This document shows, one piece after another, positions 42,293 to 50,369 of a stretch of DNA of 64,000 bases. Source of the DNA: CAMLIZ01 sp966212505. GTDB taxonomy: Bacteria > Pseudomonadota > Gammaproteobacteria > Burkholderiales > Burkholderiaceae_C. Position numbers and translations under genes: made by a program. Below the pieces are notes generated by a model. That model did not search any database. It was not told where the DNA came from and saw only the letters and a list, made by a program, of their open reading frames with translations. Each line of letters starts with the position of its first letter. Within the stretch, counting starts at the first letter, position 1. The stretch is from positions 225,651 to 289,650 of the forward strand of contig CBIHRS010000002.1 in NCBI GenBank assembly GCA_966212505.1, read 5' to 3'.

Positions 42293-44155
42293 TCAGGAGA
42301 GGCTGGCGCTGTTGAGCACGCCGTTGATCGCATCGCTCAGGTCATCGAGCGTCTGCGGCGTGGCCGGCGGCCAGTCGCGGGTGTTGACGGTGTAGGCCCA
42401 GTCGACGCCGTCGGCGCGCGACACCGCCAGCGTCGAGGCGCCCGGCGTGCTGCCCGAGCGGGCAGAGCCGGCCGCGCGCGGCCCGTTGCCCCACACCGCA
42501 TGCTGGTGGATGAACTGCACCATCGCATGGGCCGAGGCGCCTGTGCCGTCGTTGGGGTCGCCCACCTCGTTGATCTCGCCGTCGCCGCCATACACCGAGG
42601 GCACCAGCAGCTGCGAGCTCAGCTTGAGCGGGCTCAGGCCCAGGCCTTCGTCTTCGGCGATGGCCTGGTGCGCAGTGCGTTGCGCCGCCAGCGTGGGAAA
42701 CACTTCCACCTCGGTGATGCCGGCGGGGTCGAGCAGGGTCTTCTTCACGTAGGCGAAGTAGCTCATGCCGGTGACGTGCTCCACCACCGCGCCGGCCAGC
42801 AGGTAGCCGTAGTTGGAGTAGTGGGTGTCGGTGCCTGGGGTGAAGTCGAGCTTGCGCTGGTACATGTAGCGCGCCACGTCGAGCTTGGTCACCGGATGGT
42901 TCAGGCCGAGGTCGAGCGCGATCTTGCGCATCGAGTAGGTGGGATCGAAGCCCGAACCGCCCTTGGACACCGGCTCGTCGTTGTAGCCGCCCTGGTGGTC
43001 GAGCAGCTGCTGCACGGTGATGTCGTCGCTGCGCGCATCGGCCGGCTTCGAGAAGCCGAGCAGCGGGTAGACCTTGGTACCCGGCGAGAGCTTGTGCGTG
43101 TCGTACAGCGACTGGATCGCCGCCTCGAGGAACATCTTGCTGCAGCTGGCCAGCAGGAATCGGTCGGACGGCTGGGTGACGCGGTAGCCCGGCTCGGCCC
43201 AGGTGTAGGCGCGCGAGAACTTCATCGCGCCGTTCTTGCCGACGGCCAGCTGCGCGGCGCGCACGCCGTTGGCGCGCATGAAGGTCTGCATCACGTGGTC
43301 GAGCCCAGCCAGCGCAGCCATCGGCGCGCCGGTGATGGTCCATTCGCGCTGCATCGGCATGTCCTGCTTCGCGAAGATGGCGGCATAGCGGGTGTTGTTG
43401 CCGATGCCGCCGCCCTGCACGTTGATCGGGTAGAAGCCGGCGGCCTTCTGCTTGTCGAACTCGGCCTGGTATTCGGCCGAGGTCATGCCGTGGCGCGCCA
43501 CCCAGGGGCCGACTACGTCGTCCTTGAATACGGAGCAGTAGGTGTGGTCGGTCGACAGCGTCACGTAGGCGGGCCGGTAGCCGGCGAGCTGGTAGCCGGG
43601 CAGCTGGGTCTCGGCGTTGAACGCCGTCTGGTACGACTCGGCGGTGTCCGACTGGTGCACGTGCCACTTCACGTAGTCGGGGTTGGCCTGCCACACCGCG
43701 GCATAGCGCCGGTCGCTGCCGGTGCCGTAGATCGCCATCGAGCGCAGCACCATCCGGCGCTGGTGCGCGGTCTTGTTGAGCGCGGCAAATGTGCCGGCGT
43801 TGCCCTCGGGGCCCAGCGTCATGCCATGGCGCGCCATCCAGGCACCCGCCACGCCCTGCTCGAACACCGCGGCGAACACCGCCTTGTCTACCGGCCCCGT
43901 GGCCGACACCAGCACCGGTGCGAAGCCCTTCGCCGTCCAGTTGTTGAAGAACGACTGGTAGCCCGCGCCATCGACACCGTGCACCGCCACCCAACCTGGC
44001 CCCGAGCGCTGCACCCACACCGCTGCATAGCGTGCATCGGCGGGATCGCCGTAGACGCTGAGCGAGATCATCCGGAAGCCCTGCGCGCTCAGGGAATCGA
44101 AATGCGCCTGGTGCTGCGCGCCGGTCACGCCGTGATAGGCCTGGAACATGGTCAC
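42293..44155 (-). CDS. Beta-lactamase-related serine hydrolase with N-terminal repeat domain
   Basis: 620 aa, ATG 44155. Residues about 1-270 contain five related units of ~50-55 residues (HGVTGAQHQAHFDSLSAQGF, HGVDGAGYQSFFNNWTAKGF, RHGMTSAEYQAEFDKQKAAG, each followed by a Y-A-A-[VI] strand), the kind of repeat seen beside the hydrolase domain of fungal polyglycine hydrolases. Residues about 285-615 form a class C-type beta-lactamase/DD-peptidase fold with the Ser-x-x-Lys motif in LASCSKMF and the Tyr motif in THYSNYGYLLAG. No signal peptide is evident. Target bond and location unknown; the repeats may bind a polymer. It stands between the VOC gene and the LacI gene. Confidence 0.75.
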   Translation of the reverse strand: MTMFQAYHGVTGAQHQAHFDSLSAQGFRMISLSVYGDPADARYAAVWVQRSGPGWVAVHGVDGAGYQSFFNNWTAKGFAPVLVSATGPVDKAVFAAVFEQGVAGAWMARHGMTLGPEGNAGTFAALNKTAHQRRMVLRSMAIYGTGSDRRYAAVWQANPDYVKWHVHQSDTAESYQTAFNAETQLPGYQLAGYRPAYVTLSTDHTYCSVFKDDVVGPWVARHGMTSAEYQAEFDKQKAAGFYPINVQGGGIGNNTRYAAIFAKQDMPMQREWTITGAPMAALAGLDHVMQTFMRANGVRAAQLAVGKNGAMKFSRAYTWAEPGYRVTQPSDRFLLASCSKMFLEAAIQSLYDTHKLSPGTKVYPLLGFSKPADARSDDITVQQLLDHQGGYNDEPVSKGGSGFDPTYSMRKIALDLGLNHPVTKLDVARYMYQRKLDFTPGTDTHYSNYGYLLAGAVVEHVTGMSYFAYVKKTLLDPAGITEVEVFPTLAAQRTAHQAIAEDEGLGLSPLKLSSQLLVPSVYGGDGEINEVGDPNDGTGASAHAMVQFIHQHAVWGNGPRAAGSARSGSTPGASTLAVSRADGVDWAYTVNTRDWPPATPQTLDDLSDAINGVLNSASLS

Positions 44156-44265
44156 CTCATCGGTTGTTTCGAAGAAGCGCGCATCGTTGCGCAGGCCGCC
44201 GATCGGCGAATCATCCAGGCGTGGGACGCCGGTCCCCCCAGCGCTAGGGAGGCCGCAGCGGAACT

Positions 44266-45285
44266 TCAGGCCGACTGCCGCAGCAGCAGCCGGGGTTCGG
44301 CCAGCCGGTTCTGGCGCGGCTGCTCGGGATGCTCGATGCGCGCCAGCAAGGCTTCGGCCGCCTGCTCCCCGAGCTCGCCGGGCCGGATGTCGATGGTGCT
44401 CAGCGGCGGGTTCGAATGCGTGGCGTCGAGCACGTTGTCGAAGCCGATCAGCGCGAAGTCGGTGCCGGCGCGCAGCTTGCGCTCGCCCAGCGCGGCCAGT
44501 GCGCCGAAGGCGGTGATGTCGTTGTAGCAGACGGCCGCCTTGACCGCGGGCTTGCGCCTGAGCAGCTCGCCCAGCGCCTCGTAGCCGCCCTGGCGGTTGG
44601 GCGTGGCATTGACCACCAGCGCCTCGTCGAAGGGCAGCCCGGCTTCCTCCAGCGCGGTGCGGTAGCCCGAGAGGCGCTGCTCATAGACCAGGCCGGTGCG
44701 GCCGCCGAGGAAGCCGATGCGCTTGTGGCCGGCCGCGAGCAGGTGCCGCGTGGCCAGGTAGGTGCCCTGCGGGTTGTCGGAGCCGACGAAGTCGTAGCTG
44801 CCGGGCCCGAGCGAGCGCACCATCACCAGCAGCGGAATGCCCCAGCCCTGCACCTGCTTGACCAGCGTGCGCGGCGTGCCCAGGGCAGGGCAGAGCATGA
44901 TGCCGGCCGCATGGTGCTCGCGCATCGACTGCAGCACCTTCTGCTGCACCGCAAGGTCTTCGCTGGTGTGCGCCATCAGCGTGATGTAGCCCGCCTGCGC
45001 CAGCCGGCGCTCGATGCCCACCAGCACCTCGGCGAAGAAAGGGTTCATCAGGTCGTTGATCACCACGCCCACGGTGTTGGACGACTTGCGCCGCAGGTCG
45101 GCCGCGCGCCGGTTGTAGACGTAGCCGATCTCCTTGGCCACCTCGCGCACGCGGGCGGCGGTTTCGTCGCGGATCAGCGGGCTGTCCTGCAGCACCAGCG
45201 AGACGGTCGACTTGGAGACGCCGGCGGCAGTGGCCACGTCCATGATGGTCACCGGGCGGGCCGGAGGTGTGCTGTTTTTGGCCAT
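44266..45285 (-). CDS. LacI-family transcriptional regulator
   Basis: 339 aa, ATG 45285. Helix-turn-helix at the N-terminus (TIMDVATAAGVSKSTVSLVL) with the hinge helix NRRAADLRRKSS; periplasmic-binding-like effector domain (TVGVVINDLMNPFFAEVLVG; GIMLCPALG; RIGFLGGRTG; YNDITAFGALAAL; IGFDNVLDATHSNPPLSTI). It is divergent from the catabolic cluster, whose promoter carries a perfect ATTGGAACGTTCCAAT palindrome; the same palindrome precedes the porin gene at the right edge. It most likely represses both until a sugar-type inducer, probably a pathway intermediate, binds. Confidence 0.9.
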   Translation of the reverse strand: MAKNSTPPARPVTIMDVATAAGVSKSTVSLVLQDSPLIRDETAARVREVAKEIGYVYNRRAADLRRKSSNTVGVVINDLMNPFFAEVLVGIERRLAQAGYITLMAHTSEDLAVQQKVLQSMREHHAAGIMLCPALGTPRTLVKQVQGWGIPLLVMVRSLGPGSYDFVGSDNPQGTYLATRHLLAAGHKRIGFLGGRTGLVYEQRLSGYRTALEEAGLPFDEALVVNATPNRQGGYEALGELLRRKPAVKAAVCYNDITAFGALAALGERKLRAGTDFALIGFDNVLDATHSNPPLSTIDIRPGELGEQAAEALLARIEHPEQPRQNRLAEPRLLLRQSA

Positions 45286-45323
45286 GGGGGATCAGTGCTA
45301 ACCCTGGATTCTATGGGGAGGGC

Positions 45324-45352
45324 TTGACGTTTTATTGGAACGTTCCAATAAT
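45324..45352 (+). promoter_or_regulatory. Sigma-70-type promoter of the catabolic cluster
   Basis: TTGACG (45324-45329) and AATAAT (45347-45352) are separated by exactly 17 bases, an excellent -35/-10 pair in otherwise GC-rich DNA. The operator occupies the spacer and overlaps the -10 box, a layout suited to repression. Confidence 0.7.
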
Positions 45353-45369
45353 CCATTCAACCGTTCCAA
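45334..45369. promoter_or_regulatory. LacI-type operator pair
   Basis: The perfect 16-base palindrome ATTGGAACGTTCCAAT (45334-45349) is followed 21 bases further, centre to centre, by TTCAACCGTTCCAA (45356-45369), in which the right half is perfect and the left half has three mismatches. Two helical turns between the sites would let two dimers contact each other. The central CG and symmetry are typical of LacI-family sites. Confidence 0.75.
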
Positions 45370-45398
45370 ATAGTCTAGTCCCCAAAGACCCGAACACC

Positions 45399-46415
45399 AT
45401 GCAACGACTGACCGGATGGGGCCTCATCGGCGCCAGCAACATCGCCCGCCAATACATGGTCGAGGCCATTCGCGCCCAGCAGGGACACGAGGTGGTGGCG
45501 GTGGCCAGCAGCAGCGCCGAGCGTGCCGCGCAATTCGCGCAAGACAACCGCATCGCCCGCGGTCATGGCTCGGTGGATGCGCTGCTGGCCGATCCGGCGG
45601 TCGACGTGGTCTACATCAGCACCACCAACGAGCTGCACCGCGAGCAGGCGCTGGCCGCAGCGGCCGCGGGCAAGCATGTGCTGTGCGAGAAGCCGCTGGC
45701 GCTGAACCTGGCCGACGCCATAGAGATGGTGCGCGCCTGCCGCCGGGCCGGCGTGGTGATGGGCACCAACCACCACCTGCGCAACGCCGCCACGCACCGC
45801 AAGATCCGCGAGCTGATCGCCCAGGGCGCGATCGGCCGACCGCTGTTTGCCCGCGTGTTCCATGCGGTGCACCTGCCGGCGCACCTGCAGGGCTGGCGCA
45901 TCGCCAGGCCCGAGGCGGGCGGTGGCGTCATTCTCGACATCACGGTGCACGATGCCGACGCGCTGCGCTTCGCGCTCGGTGCCGAGCCGGTGGAGGCCAT
46001 CGGCATGACGCAGTCCACCGGCATGGCGCAGGCCGGGCTCGAAGACGGCGTGATGGCCGTGCTGCGCTTCGACAACGGCGTGCTGGCCCAGCTGCACGAT
46101 GCCTTCACGGTGGCCCATGCGGGCACCGGCATCGAGTTCCATGGCGAGCGCGGCTCGATCTTCGGCCGCAACGTGATGACGCAGCAGCCCATCGGCGAGG
46201 TGGTGCTGCGCACCGCGGCCGGCGAGCAGGCGGTGCCGGTGGAGCACGAGAACCTTTATGTGCGCGGCGTGGCCGCGTTCTGCGCCGCGCTGCGCGGCCA
46301 GGGCGAGCCGGCCGCCACCGCCGACGACGGCGTGCGCTCATTGGCCACCGCATTGGCCGTGGCCGAGGCCTGCCGCGGCGGGCGTGCGGTGCGCATCGCC
46401 CCGATTGAGATCTGA
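45399..46415 (+). CDS. Gfo/Idh/MocA-family sugar/polyol dehydrogenase
   Basis: 338 aa, ATG 45399. N-terminal Rossmann domain (GWGLIGASNIARQYMVEAIR; VAVASSSAERAAQFAQ; VYISTTNELHREQALAAAAA) and the family's EKPLALNLADAIEM with the conserved Lys. C-terminal substrate domain with GGGVILDITVHDADALRFAL, where the Asp and His match the D-x-x-x-H catalytic pattern. The enzyme oxidises a sugar, inositol or related hydroxyl with NAD(P)+. First gene of the LacI-controlled cluster, so it probably makes the first or an early keto intermediate. Substrate unknown. Confidence 0.85.
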   Translation: MQRLTGWGLIGASNIARQYMVEAIRAQQGHEVVAVASSSAERAAQFAQDNRIARGHGSVDALLADPAVDVVYISTTNELHREQALAAAAAGKHVLCEKPLALNLADAIEMVRACRRAGVVMGTNHHLRNAATHRKIRELIAQGAIGRPLFARVFHAVHLPAHLQGWRIARPEAGGGVILDITVHDADALRFALGAEPVEAIGMTQSTGMAQAGLEDGVMAVLRFDNGVLAQLHDAFTVAHAGTGIEFHGERGSIFGRNVMTQQPIGEVVLRTAAGEQAVPVEHENLYVRGVAAFCAALRGQGEPAATADDGVRSLATALAVAEACRGGRAVRIAPIEI

Positions 46416-46431
46416 CCCAGGGAAGTACGCA

Positions 46432-48024
46432 GTGAACAAGCTGATCCCGGCCGAGCAGGCCGCCGCGCTGATCCACGACGGCGACGTCGTGAGCGTCAGC
46501 TCCTCCAGCGGCCTCGGCTGCCCCGACAAGGTGCTGCGCGCCATCGGCGAGCGCTTCGATCGCGAGGCGCATCCGCGCAACCTGACCACGCTGCATCCCA
46601 TCGCGGCCGGCGACATGTACGGCATCAAGGGCATCGACCACATCGCGAAGCCGGGGCTGCTGAGCCGCGTGCTCGCGGGCTCGTACCCCAGCGGCCCGTC
46701 GTCGCTGCCGATGCCGGCCATCTGGCGCATGGTGGTCGACGACCAGGTGGCGGCCTACAACATCCCCAGCGGCATCCTGTTCGACATGCACCGCGATGCG
46801 GCCGCGCGCCGGCCGGGCGTGCTCACGCAGGTGGGCCTGGGCACCTTCGTCGATCCCGACCAGCAGGGCTGCGCGATGAACGCCAAGGCGGCCGCGCAGC
46901 CGGTGGTGCGCAAGGAGCGCTTCGACGGCCGCGAGTGGCTGTACTTTCCGGCCATCGTGCCGCGCGTGGCGATCATCCGCGCCACCACCGCCGACGAGCA
47001 TGGCAACCTGACCTACGAGCACGAGGGCGCGCTGCTGGGCGGGCTCGACCAGGCGCTGGCCGCGCGCAACAACGGCGGCGTGGTGATCGCGCAGGTCAAG
47101 CGCGTGGTGCGCCACGGCACGCTGCGACCGCACGACGTGCACGTGCCGGGCAACCTGGTCGACTTCATCGTGGTCGATCCCGAGCAGATGCAGACCACGC
47201 AAACCGCCTACGACCCCGCGATCAGCGGCGAGGTGGTGCAGCCGCTGTCGGCCTTCGAGCTGCAGCCCTGGGGGGCCGAGAAGGTGATCGCGCGGCGCGC
47301 GGCGATGGAGCTGGCGCGCGGCTCGGCGGTGAACCTGGGCTTCGGCATCTCGGCCAACGTGCCGCGCATCCTGCTCGAAGAGGGGCTGCACGGCCAAGTC
47401 ACCTGGGCGATAGAGCAGGGCGCGGTGGGCGGCATGCCGCTGCTGGGCTTCGCCTTCGGCTGCTCGGCCAATGCCGATGCCATCGTGGCCTCGCCGCACC
47501 AGTTCACCTACTTCCAGGGTGGCGGCTTCGACTGCACGCTGCTGTCGTTCCTGCAGGTGGATGCCGACGGCAGCGTCAATGTCTCGAAGCTGGGCGCCAA
47601 GCCGTATCTCACGGCCGGCTGCGGCGGCTTCGTCGACATCACCGCGCATGCGCGGCGCATCGTGTTCTCGGGCTTCTTCACCGCCGGCGCGCAGATCGAG
47701 GTAGGCGACGGCAAGCTGACCATCGTGCGCGAGGGCAGGAGCCGCAAGTTCGTCAACACCGCCGAGCACATCACCTTCAGCGGCCGCGTCGGACGCCAGC
47801 GCGGCCAGCGCGTGACCTACGTGACCGAGCGCTGCGTGATCGAGCTGGAGGCCGACGGCCTGGTGGTGCGCGAGATCGCGCCGGGCGTCGACCTGCAGCG
47901 CGACGTGCTCGACCAATCCGAAGTGCCGCTGCGCGTGGCCGCCGACCTCAAGCTGATGGATGCCGCGCTGTTCCGCGATGCGCCCTTCGGCCTGAAGCTC
48001 AAGCCCGAGGTGCGCCATGGCTGA
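46432..48024 (+). CDS. Acyl-CoA:acetate/3-ketoacid CoA-transferase (YdiF/Pct-like)
   Basis: 530 aa with GTG 46432 as start. It is a fusion of the alpha and beta halves of a class I CoA-transferase: N-terminal half with GDVVSVSSSSGLGCPDKVLR, C-terminal half with the catalytic Glu in AIEQGAVGGMPLLGF (about 328) and FTYFQGGGFDCTLL. It moves CoA from acetyl-CoA or another donor onto a carboxylate, so the pathway passes through a CoA ester, unusual for a sugar cluster. The end overlaps the enoyl-CoA hydratase start by 8 bases, consistent with sequential use on the same acyl group. Confidence 0.85.
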   Translation: MNKLIPAEQAAALIHDGDVVSVSSSSGLGCPDKVLRAIGERFDREAHPRNLTTLHPIAAGDMYGIKGIDHIAKPGLLSRVLAGSYPSGPSSLPMPAIWRMVVDDQVAAYNIPSGILFDMHRDAAARRPGVLTQVGLGTFVDPDQQGCAMNAKAAAQPVVRKERFDGREWLYFPAIVPRVAIIRATTADEHGNLTYEHEGALLGGLDQALAARNNGGVVIAQVKRVVRHGTLRPHDVHVPGNLVDFIVVDPEQMQTTQTAYDPAISGEVVQPLSAFELQPWGAEKVIARRAAMELARGSAVNLGFGISANVPRILLEEGLHGQVTWAIEQGAVGGMPLLGFAFGCSANADAIVASPHQFTYFQGGGFDCTLLSFLQVDADGSVNVSKLGAKPYLTAGCGGFVDITAHARRIVFSGFFTAGAQIEVGDGKLTIVREGRSRKFVNTAEHITFSGRVGRQRGQRVTYVTERCVIELEADGLVVREIAPGVDLQRDVLDQSEVPLRVAADLKLMDAALFRDAPFGLKLKPEVRHG

Positions 48025-48799
48025 GGAATCCTTGGTCCGCCTGGAGCGCGATGGCCACATCGCGCTGGTCACGCTGGCCCGCCCGGCCAAGCTGAACACG
48101 CTGACGCCGGCGATGCTCGACGAGCTCGAGCGCGTGGCGCGCCAGATCGAGGCCGACACCGAGCTGCGCGTGGCGGTGCTCACCGGCGCGGGCGACAAGG
48201 CTTTCTGCGTCGGCGCCGACATCAACGAATGGGCAGCGCTGAAGCCGCTGGACATGTGGCGCCGCTGGACCCGGCGCGGCCACCAGGTCTTCGACCAGTG
48301 GGCGCGGCTGCGCCAGCCGGTCATCGCGGCGATCAACGGCCATGCCTTCGGCGGCGGGCTGGAGCTGGCGATCAGCGCCGACATCCGCATCGCCTCCGAG
48401 CGCGCGCAGTTTGCGCTGCCTGAGGCCTCTATCGCCACCTGTCCCGGCTGGTCGGGCTCGCAACGCATGGTGCAGCTGCTGGGTGCCAGCCGCGCCAAGT
48501 ACCTGGCGCTCAGCGGCCAGCGGCTCGATGCGCAGCAGGCCTTGGCCGGCGCGCTGGTGCACGAGGTGGTGCCGGCCGAAGGCGTGCTCGACCGCGCCGT
48601 GGCGCTGGCGCGCGAGATGGCGGCCAAGGCACCAGTCTCGCTGCAGCTCACCAAGCAGCTGGTCAATGCCGCGGCCGGAGAAGACACGGCGGCCACGCTC
48701 GAGGCGATGGCCGGCGCGCTGGCCGCCAGCACCGAAGACGCCGCCGAGGGCGTGCGCAGCTTCCGCGAAAAGCGCGCGCCGCACTACCTCGGCCGCTGA
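48017..48799 (+). CDS. Enoyl-CoA hydratase/isomerase family protein
   Basis: 260 aa, ATG 48017. Crotonase fold: VTLARPAKLNTLTPAMLDEL, the oxyanion-hole segments AFCVGADINEWAAL and INGHAFGGGLELAISADIRI, and PEASIATCPGWSGSQRM. Glu in FALPEASI is present, but the second hydratase Glu is replaced in TCPGWSG, so the reaction may be isomerisation, lyase-type cleavage or decarboxylation rather than simple hydration. It acts on the CoA ester made by the overlapping CoA-transferase gene (inference). Confidence 0.85.
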   Translation: MAEESLVRLERDGHIALVTLARPAKLNTLTPAMLDELERVARQIEADTELRVAVLTGAGDKAFCVGADINEWAALKPLDMWRRWTRRGHQVFDQWARLRQPVIAAINGHAFGGGLELAISADIRIASERAQFALPEASIATCPGWSGSQRMVQLLGASRAKYLALSGQRLDAQQALAGALVHEVVPAEGVLDRAVALAREMAAKAPVSLQLTKQLVNAAAGEDTAATLEAMAGALAASTEDAAEGVRSFREKRAPHYLGR

Positions 48800-48820
48800 A
48801 CCCTTTTGAACGACGACGAC

Positions 48821-50323
48821 ATGAACGCTCAACAGATCGAAGCCATCCTCCAGCGCGCGCCGTATCGCGGCCAGCTGCTCATCAACGGCCAATGGGCCGA
48901 CGCGGCCGATGGCCAGCAGATGGAGCGCCGCTCGCCGGCCCACGACACGCTGGTGGCGGTGTATGCCAAGGCCGGCCGGGCCGATGCCGAGCGCGCGATC
49001 GCCGCGGCCCGCCAGGCCTTCGACCAAGGCCCCTGGCCGCGCATGAAGGGCGCCGAGCGCGCCGAGATCCTGCGCCGCGTGGCCGATGGCATCCTCGCCC
49101 GCAAGGAAGAGCTGGCGCTGCTGGAGACGCTGGAAAACGGCAAGCCGCTGACGCAGTCGCGCGCCGAGGTCGAAGGCGCCGCCGACCTGTGGCACTACGC
49201 CGCCACGCTGGCGCGCAACCTGCACGGCGACAGCTACAACACGTTGGGCGAGGGCACCCTGGGCGTGGTGCTGCGCGACCCGATCGGCGTGGTCAGCATC
49301 ATCACGCCGTGGAACTTTCCGTTCCTCATCGTCAGCCAGAAGCTGCCGTTCGCGCTGGCCGCGGGCTGCACCACGGTGGTCAAGCCGGCGGAGGTGACCT
49401 CGGGCACCACGGTGATGCTGGGCGAGATATTGCTCGCGGCCGGCATGCCCGAGGGCGTGGTCAACATCCTGGTAGGCCCGGGCAGCGTGGTGGGCGACGT
49501 GCTGGTGTCGCATCCCGACGTCGACATGCTCAGCTTCACCGGCTCCACGGGCGTGGGCAAGGCGGCGGTGGCCAAGTCGGCGCAGACGCTGAAGAAGGTG
49601 TCGATGGAGCTGGGCGGCAAGAACCCGCAGCTGGTGTTCCCCGATTGCGACTGGGAGGCGGCGGTGGATGCGGCGGTGTTCGGCGTGTACTTCAACGCCG
49701 GGCAGTGCTGCAACAGTGGCAGCCGCATCCTCGTGCATGAAGCCATCGCAGAGGATTTTGTCGCCCAGATTTTGGAACGATCCAAGCAAGTGCCGGTCGG
49801 CGACCCGCTCGATCCGGTGGTGAAGGTGGGCGCCATCACCACCGACAGGCAGCTCGACACCATCCTGTCGCATCTGAAGGCCGCGCGCGACGAGGGCGCC
49901 GAGGTGCGGCTGGGCGGCTCGCGCATCGCGCGCCGCGGCATGTTCGTCGAGCCCACGGTGGTGACCGGCGTCACGCCCGAGATGGCGATCGCCCGCGAAG
50001 AGGTGTTCGGCCCGGTGCTGTCGGTGCTGACCTTCAAGACGCTGGACGAGGCGATAGCGCTGGCCAACAGCACGCTCTATGGCCTGTCGGCCGCGGTGTG
50101 GAGCCAGGACTTCAGCACCTGCCTCACCGCCGCGCGCCGCATCAAGGCCGGCACCGTGTGGGTCAACACCTTCCTCGAAGGCCATGCCGAGCTGCCCTTC
50201 GGCGGCTACCGCGAGAGCGGCATCGGCCGCGAACTCGGCCGCCTGGCGACCGAGGACTACACCGAGACCAAGACCCTGCACATGCACCTGGGGCCGCGCA
50301 CCGGCTGGTGGCTGCCCCGCTGA
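48821..50323 (+). CDS. NAD(P)-dependent aldehyde dehydrogenase
   Basis: 500 aa from ATG 48821 (an in-frame TTG at 48806 is less likely). Family landmarks: PWNFPFLIVSQKLPFALAAG (cofactor site), FTGSTGVGKAA, the general-base Glu in MELGGKNPQLV (about 265), the catalytic Cys in GQCCNSGSR (about 296), EEVFGPVLSV and PFGGYRESGIGRELG. It oxidises an aldehyde intermediate to the carboxylate that the CoA-transferase could then activate, or that ends as glycerate for the kinase later in the cluster. Inside this gene, at 49772-49785, lies a near-match to the LacI operator. Confidence 0.9.
   Translation: MNAQQIEAILQRAPYRGQLLINGQWADAADGQQMERRSPAHDTLVAVYAKAGRADAERAIAAARQAFDQGPWPRMKGAERAEILRRVADGILARKEELALLETLENGKPLTQSRAEVEGAADLWHYAATLARNLHGDSYNTLGEGTLGVVLRDPIGVVSIITPWNFPFLIVSQKLPFALAAGCTTVVKPAEVTSGTTVMLGEILLAAGMPEGVVNILVGPGSVVGDVLVSHPDVDMLSFTGSTGVGKAAVAKSAQTLKKVSMELGGKNPQLVFPDCDWEAAVDAAVFGVYFNAGQCCNSGSRILVHEAIAEDFVAQILERSKQVPVGDPLDPVVKVGAITTDRQLDTILSHLKAARDEGAEVRLGGSRIARRGMFVEPTVVTGVTPEMAIAREEVFGPVLSVLTFKTLDEAIALANSTLYGLSAAVWSQDFSTCLTAARRIKAGTVWVNTFLEGHAELPFGGYRESGIGRELGRLATEDYTETKTLHMHLGPRTGWWLPR
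49772..49785. promoter_or_regulatory. Intragenic near-operator in the aldehyde dehydrogenase gene
   Basis: TTGGAACGATCCAA differs from the promoter palindrome TTGGAACGTTCCAA at one base. It lies 4.4 kb downstream of the cluster promoter and about 600 bases ahead of the first binding-protein gene, in a locally AT-richer stretch. Auxiliary operators at such distances permit DNA looping, or it may control an internal promoter. Confidence 0.45.
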
Positions 50324-50369
50324 TTCACCGCTTCCCCTCAACCACAACACACGACGGAGACAACAGGCG

